Shown: positions 32,879 through 41,651 of the stretch, piece by piece
Layout: each line of letters starts with the position of its first letter
Numbering within the stretch: position 1 is the first letter of the stretch
Source of the DNA: JAVBRD01 sp031548365
GTDB taxonomy: Bacteria > Bacillota > Clostridia > Christensenellales > UBA1750
Assembly (NCBI GenBank): GCA_031548365.1
Contig: JAVBRD010000016.1
Coordinates: 1-64,000 of the forward strand
Length of the DNA: 64,000 nucleotides
Direction: 5' to 3'
Notes under the pieces: generated by a model
Database searches by the model: none
What the model saw: the letters and a program-made list of their open reading frames with translations, nothing else
Told to the model about the DNA's origin: nothing
Program-made: the position numbers and the translations under genes

Positions 32879-35158
32879 CTATGCATGCTCCGAGAGGCAG
32901 CGTTTGACTTTACGATAAGCGCCCGGCGTCATGTCCTCCGTTTTCTTGAAGAGCCGAATCAGCGTCCCGCTTCCAACAATGCCGACCTGCACCGCGATCT
33001 CATCCAGTGACAAATCGGTTTCACCAAGCAGCCGTTTGGCATGCTCCAAGCGTATGCCCGCAAGGACATCGGAAACGGACATCGCCGTTTCCTGAGTGAA
33101 CCGCTTGGAAAGATACGACGCCGACATGTTGAAATGAGCGCCGAGCGTGTTGACACAGAGCTTGCAGTCGCTGTGGTGCTCGTTCATATAGGCGATAATT
33201 TGCGCGCTGAGCTTGTCATCGGTCTTCTTTATTTCCATGCGTTCCTTCACCACGCCGAGCAGTTCCGCCGCCTGTCTTTGAAACGAAATTAGTGTATCGC
33301 AGTTCATGAGCTTGCCCACCGCGTTGAGCTCCACGGCGAAATGAGCGTCGCAAAGCATGGCGACAAGCGCGCCGACCGTGGTGCTGATATCGTAAATATA
33401 GCACTTGCACTGATCGGGGGTTCCGATTTCGCCTTGAAAATACTCGTCCGCAAGCGACGTGACAGCGTCCCCGACCTCATATGTCCTTTGCGTCACAGCC
33501 GCGTAAAGCCGCTGTTCCGCGCGCTGACGGAACGTGTAATTCACGATAAGCGGCTTGTCATTGAGCTCAGAGAATTTGAGGAGCGTGCCCTCTCCCGCTG
33601 CGATGCGGTGGTTCATGGCGTTGACGCTCTGCATATAAGCTTCATGAATCCCAGCGAAACCCGGACAAATCTCACTCATGCTCATGGAGCACATCACGCC
33701 GTCAGCATCAGCAAGACGCGTCTTGATGCTCTGGCAAAGCTTGTCAAACTGACGCGCATCATGCGGCGAGGCGAGACCCGCGATGAGCGCGTGTTCGTCA
33801 CGGCTCAGCTGCAGCGTCTCGGCTAAAAGCACGGATTGTTCCGCTGCCAGCGCGCGGCGCAGCGCTTCCCCAACGGCGTCGCCGCTTGCTCCCCGGCTGT
33901 TTTCCGCTTTGATGAGGGCGACTGCGTACCAGGCGCGCTTGAAGAACTCGTCGTTTCTCAAGATTTCCTTCTCGCGCGCGTCGGCGTTTTCGCCTATGCC
34001 CGCGAGGAGCTTGAGCAACAAGCCCCGCCGCAGGACAAACGTATCCTCTTCCAGCGTTTTCCCAAGGGCTTCGTTCTGCCAGTAGACATCGTCGAACATG
34101 GCCCCGATATACTGCACCTCATTTTGAACGAGGCTGTTGTACGCGTGATCTGAGCGTTTGGATAGCCGATTGATGAGTTGGGAGAAAGGCGTGGTATTCC
34201 GCTTGCTGAGGAAGTAGGCGGCCAGCACACTGATGAGCATGGAGGCGCCGATAGAGATGACTTGTATGGCCGTGTACCTCGTCAGCTTCGCCGAAAAGAC
34301 GCCTACCGGGATAATGGAGATATACGTGCATCGCGATGCGGACGAGGGGATCGACCTGACCATGCAGCGTTCGCCCGCGATGGTTCTCTCGTCGAATCCG
34401 GCCGCTAATGGCCCCGCCGGGAAGTCGTCCAGCGTCAAGTGCGCATACTGGGGATTTGAAGAGAGCAACAGCCGGCGGTCGCCGCCGAAAACGAGAATCG
34501 CGCCGCCCGTCTGCGATGTCTCAGATGCCATCGGCGCAAAAAACCAGGGCTTTAAAACGCAGACGGCGTTGATGCCCGTCGTCCGGTAGAAGTCGTAGGG
34601 GAGGGAGCTGACCACGCAGATGGTTTCCTGGCCGCGTATCGCCAATCGCGTGACATCGTTGACGCGAACGCCCTGAATTCCCTCCAGCCAGCCGCGATAA
34701 CCGAGCAGGTCGTCCGCGTAATATGAAAGATAGTAATCTTCACTGGAAAGCACCGCGTTTGTGCTGGAAATGATGGTGTCGGTGTTGGCGTTATAGATGA
34801 AGAAATCGGAGACGGCGTCGCGCTGAAACATTTTCACATGCGTTTTGAGCTGAAAATTCTGATAAGGTATATCGTATTCAGGCCGGTATTGCAGCGCGGT
34901 CTCAAGAAAAACGGGGTTCATGCTCAGTTGCTTGAACATGGCCCGCGCTTCGTCGACGCGGGCGTCGTACGCCCCCACCAGGCGGTCGAGTGAGTTGCTG
35001 TTAGCGGATATAATTTCATGGCTGATGACGGCTTTGGAGACCATGTGCAGCAGCAGCATGGACGTAAAGGGCAACACCAAAACAAGCACAAAGGAGAGCA
35101 GGTATTTCTTAAACATGCTCTTTTCTTTGATCACACTGGCAACACGAGTCAATTTCAT
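32879..35158 (-). CDS. AraC-family regulator with extracytoplasmic sensor (YesN-like)
   Basis: A 759-aa membrane-bound regulator transcribed away from the importer it probably controls. ATG 35158 is chosen because AGGTG lies 7 nt upstream; longer and shorter in-frame starts lack this. Membrane segments near 17-40 and 296-322 enclose the sensor. The last 105 residues are the AraC DNA-binding domain (VNTLGAHFNMSASYLSKRFTQ and LDEIAVQVGIVGSGTLIRLFKK). Its architecture equals that of the regulator at 5251, but the two are only distantly similar in the sensor. Confidence 0.87.
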   Translation of the reverse strand: MKLTRVASVIKEKSMFKKYLLSFVLVLVLPFTSMLLLHMVSKAVISHEIISANSNSLDRLVGAYDARVDEARAMFKQLSMNPVFLETALQYRPEYDIPYQNFQLKTHVKMFQRDAVSDFFIYNANTDTIISSTNAVLSSEDYYLSYYADDLLGYRGWLEGIQGVRVNDVTRLAIRGQETICVVSSLPYDFYRTTGINAVCVLKPWFFAPMASETSQTGGAILVFGGDRRLLLSSNPQYAHLTLDDFPAGPLAAGFDERTIAGERCMVRSIPSSASRCTYISIIPVGVFSAKLTRYTAIQVISIGASMLISVLAAYFLSKRNTTPFSQLINRLSKRSDHAYNSLVQNEVQYIGAMFDDVYWQNEALGKTLEEDTFVLRRGLLLKLLAGIGENADAREKEILRNDEFFKRAWYAVALIKAENSRGASGDAVGEALRRALAAEQSVLLAETLQLSRDEHALIAGLASPHDARQFDKLCQSIKTRLADADGVMCSMSMSEICPGFAGIHEAYMQSVNAMNHRIAAGEGTLLKFSELNDKPLIVNYTFRQRAEQRLYAAVTQRTYEVGDAVTSLADEYFQGEIGTPDQCKCYIYDISTTVGALVAMLCDAHFAVELNAVGKLMNCDTLISFQRQAAELLGVVKERMEIKKTDDKLSAQIIAYMNEHHSDCKLCVNTLGAHFNMSASYLSKRFTQETAMSVSDVLAGIRLEHAKRLLGETDLSLDEIAVQVGIVGSGTLIRLFKKTEDMTPGAYRKVKRCLSEHA

Positions 35159-35419
35159 GAGCCACACCTGTCGCATGCCGCCCGCGCGTTCGTAATCGGC
35201 GATCCGAGCCTGAGTCAATGTATCGCAACTCGAATCAAAGTTGATTTTGCCTCAGTATATCGGGCCTGACTACAGGTGTCAAGCGACTCCAACGACGAGA
35301 AAGGCCGCTTGGGTAGGGGCATGGACGATTTTGCGCACCCGGTCCGAAAAAGACAACCGCGTTTTTGGGCTTTTGAGCACCTGTTTTACTTATTGCCTAT
35401 ACCCCGATATTTCGTCGCG

Positions 35420-35428
35420 TGTTATGCT
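35420..35428 (+). promoter_or_regulatory. Extended -10 element before the second importer
   Basis: TGTTATGCT fits the extended -10 pattern (TGnTATnnT) and lies 63 bp before the lipoprotein start; no -35 box is evident. It is the only promoter-like signal seen in the 332-bp divergent gap, which should also hold the regulator's target sites. Confidence 0.4.
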
Positions 35429-35490
35429 AATATACGGTTCTATCTTTGTCAGGATTGCCGAGCGCACACAAAAAGGAGGAAACCGAACCC

Positions 35491-37167
35491 ATGAAGAAAA
35501 CCTCGCTGTTCATCACATGCATCCTGGTTCTTTCCATTCTGTTGGTCGCATGTTCGACTCCCGCGCCCGCTCCAGCCGCCACCCCCGCGCCGCAGCCGTC
35601 CGCTGCCGCTCCCAGCGCACCGACAGCCGCTCCAGCGGCACCCGCTCAACCTGCCGCGGCGCCCGCAGCGCCTGCGCCCACGGCGACCGCGCCCGCCGCG
35701 CCGCCTCCCGTGGCGTTTGCCTATCCGATGGATAAAAAGAACGTGACGCTCAAAGTCTATGCCCCGGGCATCGGCTATAGCGCTACCGTGGCGAACCAGT
35801 CGGAGTGCTATTTCCATCAGAAGCTCGCCGACATGACCGGTGTCACGCTTGAATGGGTGTTCGCGCCTGTCGGAACGGACGGCACGCAGTTCTATAACCT
35901 GATGATCGCCTCCGCTGATCTGCCCGACATCATTTATGACGGCAGGGTAACCACCAACAACAAGACGTATCTCGAGGATGGCGTCATCATTGATCTGACG
36001 GAAAACCTCGAGAGATGGTCTCCCAACTATTTCGCGCTGTGCATGAACGACGATTCCTTTAACAAAGGCACGAAAAACGACGACAGCCAATACTACGGCT
36101 ATCATTTCGTCCGGGAAACACCGTGGCTGCGCGTGTGGCAGGGCCCGGCGATCCGCAACGACTGGCTGAAAGCCGAGAACCTCACGCCCCCGGTCACCAT
36201 CGACGACTGGACAAACGTGTTCTCTAAGCTCAGCTCGAAGTACGGCGCGACTTGGTCCGCCACCTACGGCTCGACCACCAACATGTTCGTCGGCGCGTAC
36301 GGCATTAACCGCAACTATTTCCTGGAGAATAACGAGATCAAATACGGCCCCGCGATGTCCGCGTACAAAGAATACCTGATGAAAATGAAGGAATGGTATG
36401 ACGCGGGCTACATCGACAAGGATTTCGCCGCGATTGACGGCCCTGGTCTGACGACAAAAATTGTCAACGACAAAGTCCTCGCCTCCATCGTTTCCGGCGG
36501 CAGCCTCACGGGCTATCTTGAGCAGATCAAGGCCAAGGGAAGCACCGCCGAGTGGGTCGGCGTTCAGTACGCGCGCCTCAACGCCAACGATGAAGTCAAG
36601 TTCGCGCAGAACGAAAACGTCATCCAGACCGCGGTCGCGGCCATCACAACCGCTTGCAAGGACGTTGAGACCGCCATGCGCTTCTGCGACTATGGCTACA
36701 GCCCCGAAGGCTTCCTGTACTGGAACTACGGCGAGGAAGGCCTTTCTTACAACATGGTCAACGGCAAGCCCGTGTTCGCCGATATCATCATGAAGGCTCC
36801 GGACATCAACAACGCCGTCACCATGTACATCGGCACCCGCGGAAGCGGTTTCGCGATGCAGGCCGAGAGCATGTACAAGCAAAAGACCGACACGCGCGCG
36901 CTCGCCGCGATCGACGTGTGGGCTGACAAGAACATGGCGTTTAAATACCTCGTTCCCAACATCACCCCCACCTACGAGGAGCAGCAGGCCACAGCGTCAC
37001 TTCAAACAGCCATCACGACCTATGTCGACGAGATGCACTTCAAGTTCATCATGGGCCAGGAAAGCTTTGATAAGTTCGACGCCTATGTCGCGCAGATCAA
37101 CAGCATGGGGCTTGACAAGGTCCTCGCGGCGAAGAACGCTCAGCTCCAGCGCTACAACGCTCGCTAA
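35491..37167 (+). CDS. Extracellular solute-binding lipoprotein, LplA type
   Basis: Sugar-binding lipoprotein (558 aa). AAGGAGG (35473-35479) precedes the ATG at 35491. The signal peptide ends in LLVAC, so Cys21 is the lipidation site, followed by an Ala/Pro linker of about 60 residues. The ligand-binding body resembles the other three lipoproteins of the window. Here the lipoprotein gene comes first and the permeases follow, opposite to the 1.5-kb operon. Confidence 0.92.
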   Translation: MKKTSLFITCILVLSILLVACSTPAPAPAATPAPQPSAAAPSAPTAAPAAPAQPAAAPAAPAPTATAPAAPPPVAFAYPMDKKNVTLKVYAPGIGYSATVANQSECYFHQKLADMTGVTLEWVFAPVGTDGTQFYNLMIASADLPDIIYDGRVTTNNKTYLEDGVIIDLTENLERWSPNYFALCMNDDSFNKGTKNDDSQYYGYHFVRETPWLRVWQGPAIRNDWLKAENLTPPVTIDDWTNVFSKLSSKYGATWSATYGSTTNMFVGAYGINRNYFLENNEIKYGPAMSAYKEYLMKMKEWYDAGYIDKDFAAIDGPGLTTKIVNDKVLASIVSGGSLTGYLEQIKAKGSTAEWVGVQYARLNANDEVKFAQNENVIQTAVAAITTACKDVETAMRFCDYGYSPEGFLYWNYGEEGLSYNMVNGKPVFADIIMKAPDINNAVTMYIGTRGSGFAMQAESMYKQKTDTRALAAIDVWADKNMAFKYLVPNITPTYEEQQATASLQTAITTYVDEMHFKFIMGQESFDKFDAYVAQINSMGLDKVLAAKNAQLQRYNAR

Positions 37168-37191
37168 TCCGGCAATTCACTGATGCGGTTT

Positions 37192-37225
37192 GGGCGGGAA
37201 ACGATAACGGTATCGTTTCCCGCCC
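37192..37225 (+). terminator. Intercistronic hairpin between lipoprotein and permease
   Basis: A perfect 15-bp stem, GGGCGGGAAACGATA (37192-37206) with TATCGTTTCCCGCCC (37211-37225), 4-nt loop, no U-run. It probably protects the lipoprotein mRNA 3' end or partly terminates, giving more lipoprotein than permease. Confidence 0.75.
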
Positions 37226-37251
37226 CATTGAAAGCCGGAGGGGAGCAGCTC

Positions 37252-38199
37252 ATGACACAAAGAGAAGCCTACAAGCCCGCCAGGAAGACTTCACTCCTTT
37301 CGTACATCGCCAAAGACTTCGCGCGCAACAAATACAAATACCTCATGATCTTGCCGGTCTTGGTGTATTTCGTGATCTTCAGCTACAAGCCGATGTATGG
37401 CGTCATTATCGCGTTTAAGAATTATAGGCCCACACTCGGCATTGCCAAGAGCCGCTGGGTCGGGCTGGAGCATTTTGCGCATTTCCTGACAGATGTGTAT
37501 TTCATACGGATTCTGACCAATACATTCCTCATCAGTATCTACAGCATCTTCTGGGGATTCCCGGCGCCCATCATCCTGGCGCTCCTGCTCAATGAGCTCA
37601 ACAAACAGAGCTTTAAGCGAACCGTGCAAACGGTCACCTATATTCCTCACTTCATATCCATCGTCATCATTTGCGGCCTGATCAAGCAGTACTGCCTGAC
37701 AGACGGCCTCTTTAACGATATACGGGTATTCCTGGGCATGGAACGCCTTGCGCTGCTCCAGGAGCAGCGCCTCTTCCGAACGATTTACATTGCCTCCGGG
37801 ATCTGGCAGGAGATCGGCTGGAACTCGATCATCTATCTCGCTTCGCTGTCCTCCATCGATCCGCAGCTCTACGAGGCGGCGGAGATTGACGGCGCGGGAA
37901 GGCTTCGGCAAACCTGGCACGTTACACTTCCCGGCATCATGCCCACGATCGTCATGCTGCTCATCCTGCGCATGGGCAGCATTCTCGGCGTCGGATACGA
38001 AAAAATCCTGCTCCTATACAACTCGACGACTTACGCGACGGGCGACGTGATATCGACGTATGTATACCGCAAGGGACTCATTGAGGCGGACTGGAGTTAC
38101 TCGACAGCCATTGGGCTGTTCAACTCCGTTGTCAACGTGTTTTTCCTGACGACGGCAAACGCCATCAGCAAGCGAATCAGTTCGGTCGGACTGTTTTAG
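37252..38199 (+). CDS. Carbohydrate ABC importer permease, LplB type
   Basis: Membrane permease (315 aa). GGAGGGG (37237-37243) sits 8 nt before ATG 37252, so the longer frame from 37183 is not used. SYKPMYGVIIAFKNYRP is the family signature and the EAA loop reads AAEIDGAGRLRQTWHVTLPGIMPT. It is 8 bp from the partner permease. Confidence 0.93.
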   Translation: MTQREAYKPARKTSLLSYIAKDFARNKYKYLMILPVLVYFVIFSYKPMYGVIIAFKNYRPTLGIAKSRWVGLEHFAHFLTDVYFIRILTNTFLISIYSIFWGFPAPIILALLLNELNKQSFKRTVQTVTYIPHFISIVIICGLIKQYCLTDGLFNDIRVFLGMERLALLQEQRLFRTIYIASGIWQEIGWNSIIYLASLSSIDPQLYEAAEIDGAGRLRQTWHVTLPGIMPTIVMLLILRMGSILGVGYEKILLLYNSTTYATGDVISTYVYRKGLIEADWSYSTAIGLFNSVVNVFFLTTANAISKRISSVGLF

Positions 38200-38207
38200 G
38201 AGGGCGT

Positions 38208-39089
38208 ATGAGAAAACAATCATTGCCGCGGAAACTGTTCAATGTCTTCAACATTACCTTCATGTGCGCCCTCATGCTCATTACCTTGTACCCGATTTAC
38301 TATGTGGTCTGCGCGTCCGTGAGCAACAACATGATGCTCATGGCCAACCCGGGACTTCTCATCGCGCCGCTTCAGTTTACTTTGGGCGCGTACGCGCTGG
38401 CTTTTAAGCACCCACTGCTGCTCACTGGATACGCCAACACGCTCATCATCCTCGCCGTGTCCCTGCCCATCAACTTGGCCATGACGCTTCTGTGCGGCTA
38501 CTTTATGGCGGCAAAGCAAATGCTCTACAAAAAATACATCCTTGCGTTCATGATGTTCACCATGTTTTTCAGCGGCGGACTGATACCGGCCTACCTGAAC
38601 ATACGGGAGCTGGGACTCTACAACACGCTTTGGGCGGTCATTCTGCCGGGCGCGCTCTCGCTGTATAACGCGATCATCATGAAAACAGCCATTGAAACCG
38701 TGCCGGACGGGCTGAGCGAATCCGCGTACATGGATGGCGCGAACGATATCACCGTGCTTTTCCGAATCATCGTGCCGCTTGTCATGCCCACGCTCGCGGT
38801 TATGCTGCTTTATTACGGCGTTGGACACTGGAACTCGTGGTTTTCAGCGAGCATATACCTGAGCGATACGGACAAGATGCCGCTGCAGATTGTGCTTCGC
38901 GCCATTCTGATCCTCAACAGCGACGTGTTCCAAGCTGGAGACGCAACCGACACGGGTCTGATTGACCGGTACACCGAAACCATCAAGTATTCCGCCGTCG
39001 TGATCTCGACACTGCCCATCATGTTGATGTACCCCTTTGTTCAAAAATACTTCGTCAAGGGCGTCATGATCGGGGCCATCAAAGGCTGA
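38208..39089 (+). CDS. Carbohydrate ABC importer permease, LplC/YtcP type
   Basis: Partner permease (293 aa) with AGGAGG before ATG 38208. The EAA loop is SAYMDGANDITVLFRIIVPL and the C-terminus YPFVQKYFVKGVMIGAIKG is the family standard. The operon ends 60 bp later at a terminator. No ATPase gene is present. Confidence 0.93.
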   Translation: MRKQSLPRKLFNVFNITFMCALMLITLYPIYYVVCASVSNNMMLMANPGLLIAPLQFTLGAYALAFKHPLLLTGYANTLIILAVSLPINLAMTLLCGYFMAAKQMLYKKYILAFMMFTMFFSGGLIPAYLNIRELGLYNTLWAVILPGALSLYNAIIMKTAIETVPDGLSESAYMDGANDITVLFRIIVPLVMPTLAVMLLYYGVGHWNSWFSASIYLSDTDKMPLQIVLRAILILNSDVFQAGDATDTGLIDRYTETIKYSAVVISTLPIMLMYPFVQKYFVKGVMIGAIKG

Positions 39090-39149
39090 TCTCCGCTGCA
39101 GTGAAGCAAACCGGCAGAGCCGTCTGGATCAACGCTGGTAAAACCAAAA

Positions 39150-39187
39150 CGAGTGCCTGATCGTTCGTCATCAGGCGCTCGTTTTTT
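39150..39187 (+). terminator. Rho-independent terminator of the second importer operon
   Basis: CGAGTGCCTGAT (39150-39161) pairs with ATCAGGCGCTCG (39170-39181), one G-T pair, followed by TTTTTT. Confidence 0.9.
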
Positions 39188-39359
39188 ACGGTGACCGGCT
39201 TGGTGTCAGTTGAAAGGCCGGACGTGGAGACGATGGCAAAGACCTGTATTGCTGTCCGCATGCCAGCTCAAATCCCTGTCTACAGACAGCGACATAGGCA
39301 ATCCAAGCGAGGATGCGTCAGCTATCATTGTTCTGCCGATTTGCAGTGCAACGCCCCGG

Positions 39360-39890
39360 CTAAATCAGCGCTTCAATCTCTTTTTCCAGAGCTTCCGGTT
39401 TGCGCACAGGCGCGAATCTCGCCACGATCCGGCCTTCTCGGTCAAGCAGAAACTTGGTGAAGTTCCACTTGATCTCGCTGCCCACGAATTTTTGCCCAAT
39501 TTGGCTCAGCTTTTCGGCGAACCCCTTGGATTCCGCGTCTTCGGTTTCGGCGGCGTGTTTTTTCAGGTAAGTATACAACGGGTCGGCCGATTCGCCGTTG
39601 ACGTCGATCTTCGCAAACCGGGGAAATGTCGTGTTGTAATTGAGCTGGCAGAAGTCCTGGATTTCCTCGTCCGTGCCGGGAGCCTGCTGCAGAAACTGGT
39701 TGCAGGGAAAGTCAAGGATTTCAAAGCCTCTGCCCTTGTACTTTTGATAGAGTCTCTCCAGCGCTTCGTACTGCGGCGTCAAACCGTACTTTGTCGCCGT
39801 GTTGACGATGAGCAAGACCTTTCCTTTGTATGCGGAGAGCGCAATGGTCTCTCCCCTGTTGTTCTTGACCACAAAATCGTATACGCTCAT
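39360..39890 (-). CDS. Glutathione-peroxidase-like protein with Tyr at the peroxidatic Cys
   Basis: A 176-aa member of the Gpx/BsaA family, GAAGGAG before ATG 39890. The family fold motifs NTATK-GLTPQY, DFPCNQF and KWNFTKF are all there, but the residue that should be the peroxidatic Cys or selenocysteine is Tyr35, codon TAC at 39788-39786. TGC to TAC is a single-base change; it is not a TGA selenocysteine codon. Cys63 (PCNQF) and a second Cys in EEIQDFCQLNYN remain. The protein is therefore unlikely to reduce peroxides by the normal mechanism, unless one of these Cys substitutes. It lies 17 bp downstream of an OhrR-type regulator in one operon. Confidence 0.85.
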   Translation of the reverse strand: MSVYDFVVKNNRGETIALSAYKGKVLLIVNTATKYGLTPQYEALERLYQKYKGRGFEILDFPCNQFLQQAPGTDEEIQDFCQLNYNTTFPRFAKIDVNGESADPLYTYLKKHAAETEDAESKGFAEKLSQIGQKFVGSEIKWNFTKFLLDREGRIVARFAPVRKPEALEKEIEALI

Positions 39891-39907
39891 GATCCTTCTC
39901 CTTCTAT

Positions 39908-40324
39908 TCACTTATCCAGCAGCTTGTACAAAAGCGCGTACAGCGCTCGGGCTTCTTCAGCGCTCAGGCTCATGCACTTCCCCATCTCAGCCGGAACGCC
40001 CGCCGCCTTTTCTTTCAAGCGCTCGCCCTCGTCCGTGAGCTCAACGATCAGGACACGTTCGTCCTCCCTTGATCTCTGGCGGGAAACAAGCCCCCGGGCT
40101 TCCAGCCTTTTGAGCAGCGGCGTGAGCGTCCCCGAATCCAGGTACAGGCTCTCGCCCAGCTCTTTGACGCTGACCTGCTTTTTCTCCCACATCACCATCA
40201 TGGTAATATACTGCGTGTATGTCAGATCGAGCGTGTCCAAAAAGGGCGCATACATCTTGACAACGCCCTTGGCGGCGGCGTAAAGCGGAAAACACAGTTG
40301 GTTTGAAAGCCTGAGCGCGTCCAC
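39908..40324 (-). CDS. ohrR: OhrR-type MarR-family peroxide-sensing regulator
   Basis: A 138-aa regulator, GTG start at 40324 with AGGAG 7 nt upstream. The N-terminal SNQLCFPLYAA block carries the single reactive Cys (Cys11) that senses organic hydroperoxides in OhrR, and the winged-helix part LGESLYLDSGTLTPLLKRLEARGLV, SREDERV is very close to Bacillus OhrR. It precedes the Gpx-like gene and has an inverted repeat over its own promoter, so it should repress the operon until oxidised. Confidence 0.88.
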   Translation of the reverse strand: MDALRLSNQLCFPLYAAAKGVVKMYAPFLDTLDLTYTQYITMMVMWEKKQVSVKELGESLYLDSGTLTPLLKRLEARGLVSRQRSREDERVLIVELTDEGERLKEKAAGVPAEMGKCMSLSAEEARALYALLYKLLDK

Positions 40325-40355
40325 ATGCTCTCTCCTCACAATGGTCGGTAACACC

Positions 40356-40384
40356 AGTATATCCTTTGCTCAAAATTAAATCAA
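40356..40384 (-). promoter_or_regulatory. Promoter of the ohrR-gpx operon
   Basis: On the minus strand TTGATT (40384-40379) and TATACT (40361-40356) are 17 bp apart, 32 bp before the ohrR start. Confidence 0.75.
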
Positions 40385-40397
40385 GCGCAATTTAATT
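40374..40397. promoter_or_regulatory. Candidate OhrR operator
   Basis: AATTAAAT (40374-40381) and ATTTAATT (40390-40397) form a perfect 8-bp inverted repeat separated by 8 bp and covering the -35 box. AT-rich inverted repeats at this place are usual for OhrR. Confidence 0.65.
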
Positions 40398-40487
40398 AGT
40401 CGCCGCCTCCCATTGCGCGCTGCGCCGCGGAGGGCTACAATGGAGACAGAATGATTAAAGGCGGTGTGTCGCGTGAAGGGTTGCTTT

Positions 40488-41483
40488 ATGGTCAAGCGGG
40501 GTTCCACCAGGCTCGATTACGTCTTTTCCGGCGGCAGGTACGAAAAATACCGGTCGGCGCTGGACATGATCGAACCCATCATCTGCCGGGAAAACATGGG
40601 GGAGCATCGTGAGGCGCTCAGGAGCGTTGAGGTCATCGCGTGCACGTGGGACATGGAATCGCTCACCGAGCAGGAATTGGAAGAGTTCTTCCCTTCGCTC
40701 AAGCTGGTTCTGTATGCGGCCGGTTCGGTGAAATACTTCGCCGAACCGTTCCTCAACCGCGGCGTTCGCATCGTCAGCGCGTGGGGCGCGATGTCTATCC
40801 CGGTGGCGGAGTTCACCGTGAGCCAGATCCTGCTGGCCAACAAGGGGTACTATTTGGCGATGCAGCGGTATCGTGATGGCGATAACCGGGGCGGCAAACA
40901 CATCGCGGCGAACATCATGCCCGGGAATTACGACGGGGTCAAGGTCGGCATACTGGGCGCGGGCATGATCGGGGCGCGGGTCATCCGCATGCTCAAAGCG
41001 TACGACGTGGAGGTCTTGGTATACGACCCGTTCATGAGCGAGGCCAAAGCCGCCGGGCTGGGCGTGAAAAACGTTTCGATTGAGGAAGTGTTTTCCACCT
41101 GCCAGACCATCAGCTGCCACATCGCCAACGTCCCAGAAACGGTGGGCATGCTCGACTACCGCCTCTTCTCCATGATGAAAGACAACGCGGCCTTTATCAA
41201 CACTGGGCGCGGCGCGCAGGTGGTCGAGCCCGATCTGGCCCGCGCGCTCAGCGAAAAGCCTTACCGCTGCGCGATTCTCGACGTGACGCACCCCGAGCCT
41301 TCTCCGAGAGATCACCCGTTCTGGCAGCTTCCCAACCTGTTCATGACGCCCCACATCGCTGGGAGCGCCGTCGTCGAGGTGTACCGCATGCCTGATTGGC
41401 TGCTGGATGAGCTTGAGCTATACAAGGCCGGGAAGCCGCTGAACTACGAGGTTTTCTTTTCGATGCTGCCCACAATGGCGTAA
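40488..41483 (+). CDS. D-isomer-specific 2-hydroxyacid dehydrogenase
   Basis: NAD-dependent dehydrogenase of 331 aa from ATG 40488 (AAGGG 7 nt upstream); GTG 40473 and GTG 40464 are alternatives. The Rossmann motif GILGAGMIGARV is near residue 153, the catalytic Arg in NTGRGAQV, the Glu in HPEPSP and the His in TPHIAGS. It probably interconverts a 2-keto and a 2-hydroxy acid from sugar breakdown. It is followed 168 bp later by the third importer, with a promoter between them. Confidence 0.88.
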   Translation: MVKRGSTRLDYVFSGGRYEKYRSALDMIEPIICRENMGEHREALRSVEVIACTWDMESLTEQELEEFFPSLKLVLYAAGSVKYFAEPFLNRGVRIVSAWGAMSIPVAEFTVSQILLANKGYYLAMQRYRDGDNRGGKHIAANIMPGNYDGVKVGILGAGMIGARVIRMLKAYDVEVLVYDPFMSEAKAAGLGVKNVSIEEVFSTCQTISCHIANVPETVGMLDYRLFSMMKDNAAFINTGRGAQVVEPDLARALSEKPYRCAILDVTHPEPSPRDHPFWQLPNLFMTPHIAGSAVVEVYRMPDWLLDELELYKAGKPLNYEVFFSMLPTMA

Positions 41484-41547
41484 GAGCACATGTTCGTCCA
41501 TCGTCAAACAGCGGTGAAACGCGCCTCTCCCTTTGTTGAAAACGCTA

Positions 41548-41576
41548 TTGCATGTGACACAGATATGGGGTATCAT
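41548..41576 (+). promoter_or_regulatory. SigA-type promoter of the third importer operon
   Basis: TTGCAT (41548-41553) and TATCAT (41571-41576) are 17 bp apart, about 75 bp before the permease start. Confidence 0.6.
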
Positions 41577-41651
41577 GGGCATATTGATCAATAATGACCA
41601 GGCAAACGACAGAAAAGTACAAATCGGCAGTTTCTCATGGAGGTGCCTATT

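Noticed and set aside
39786..39788. Selenocysteine codon in the Gpx-like gene
   Set aside because: The codon is TAC (Tyr), not TGA.
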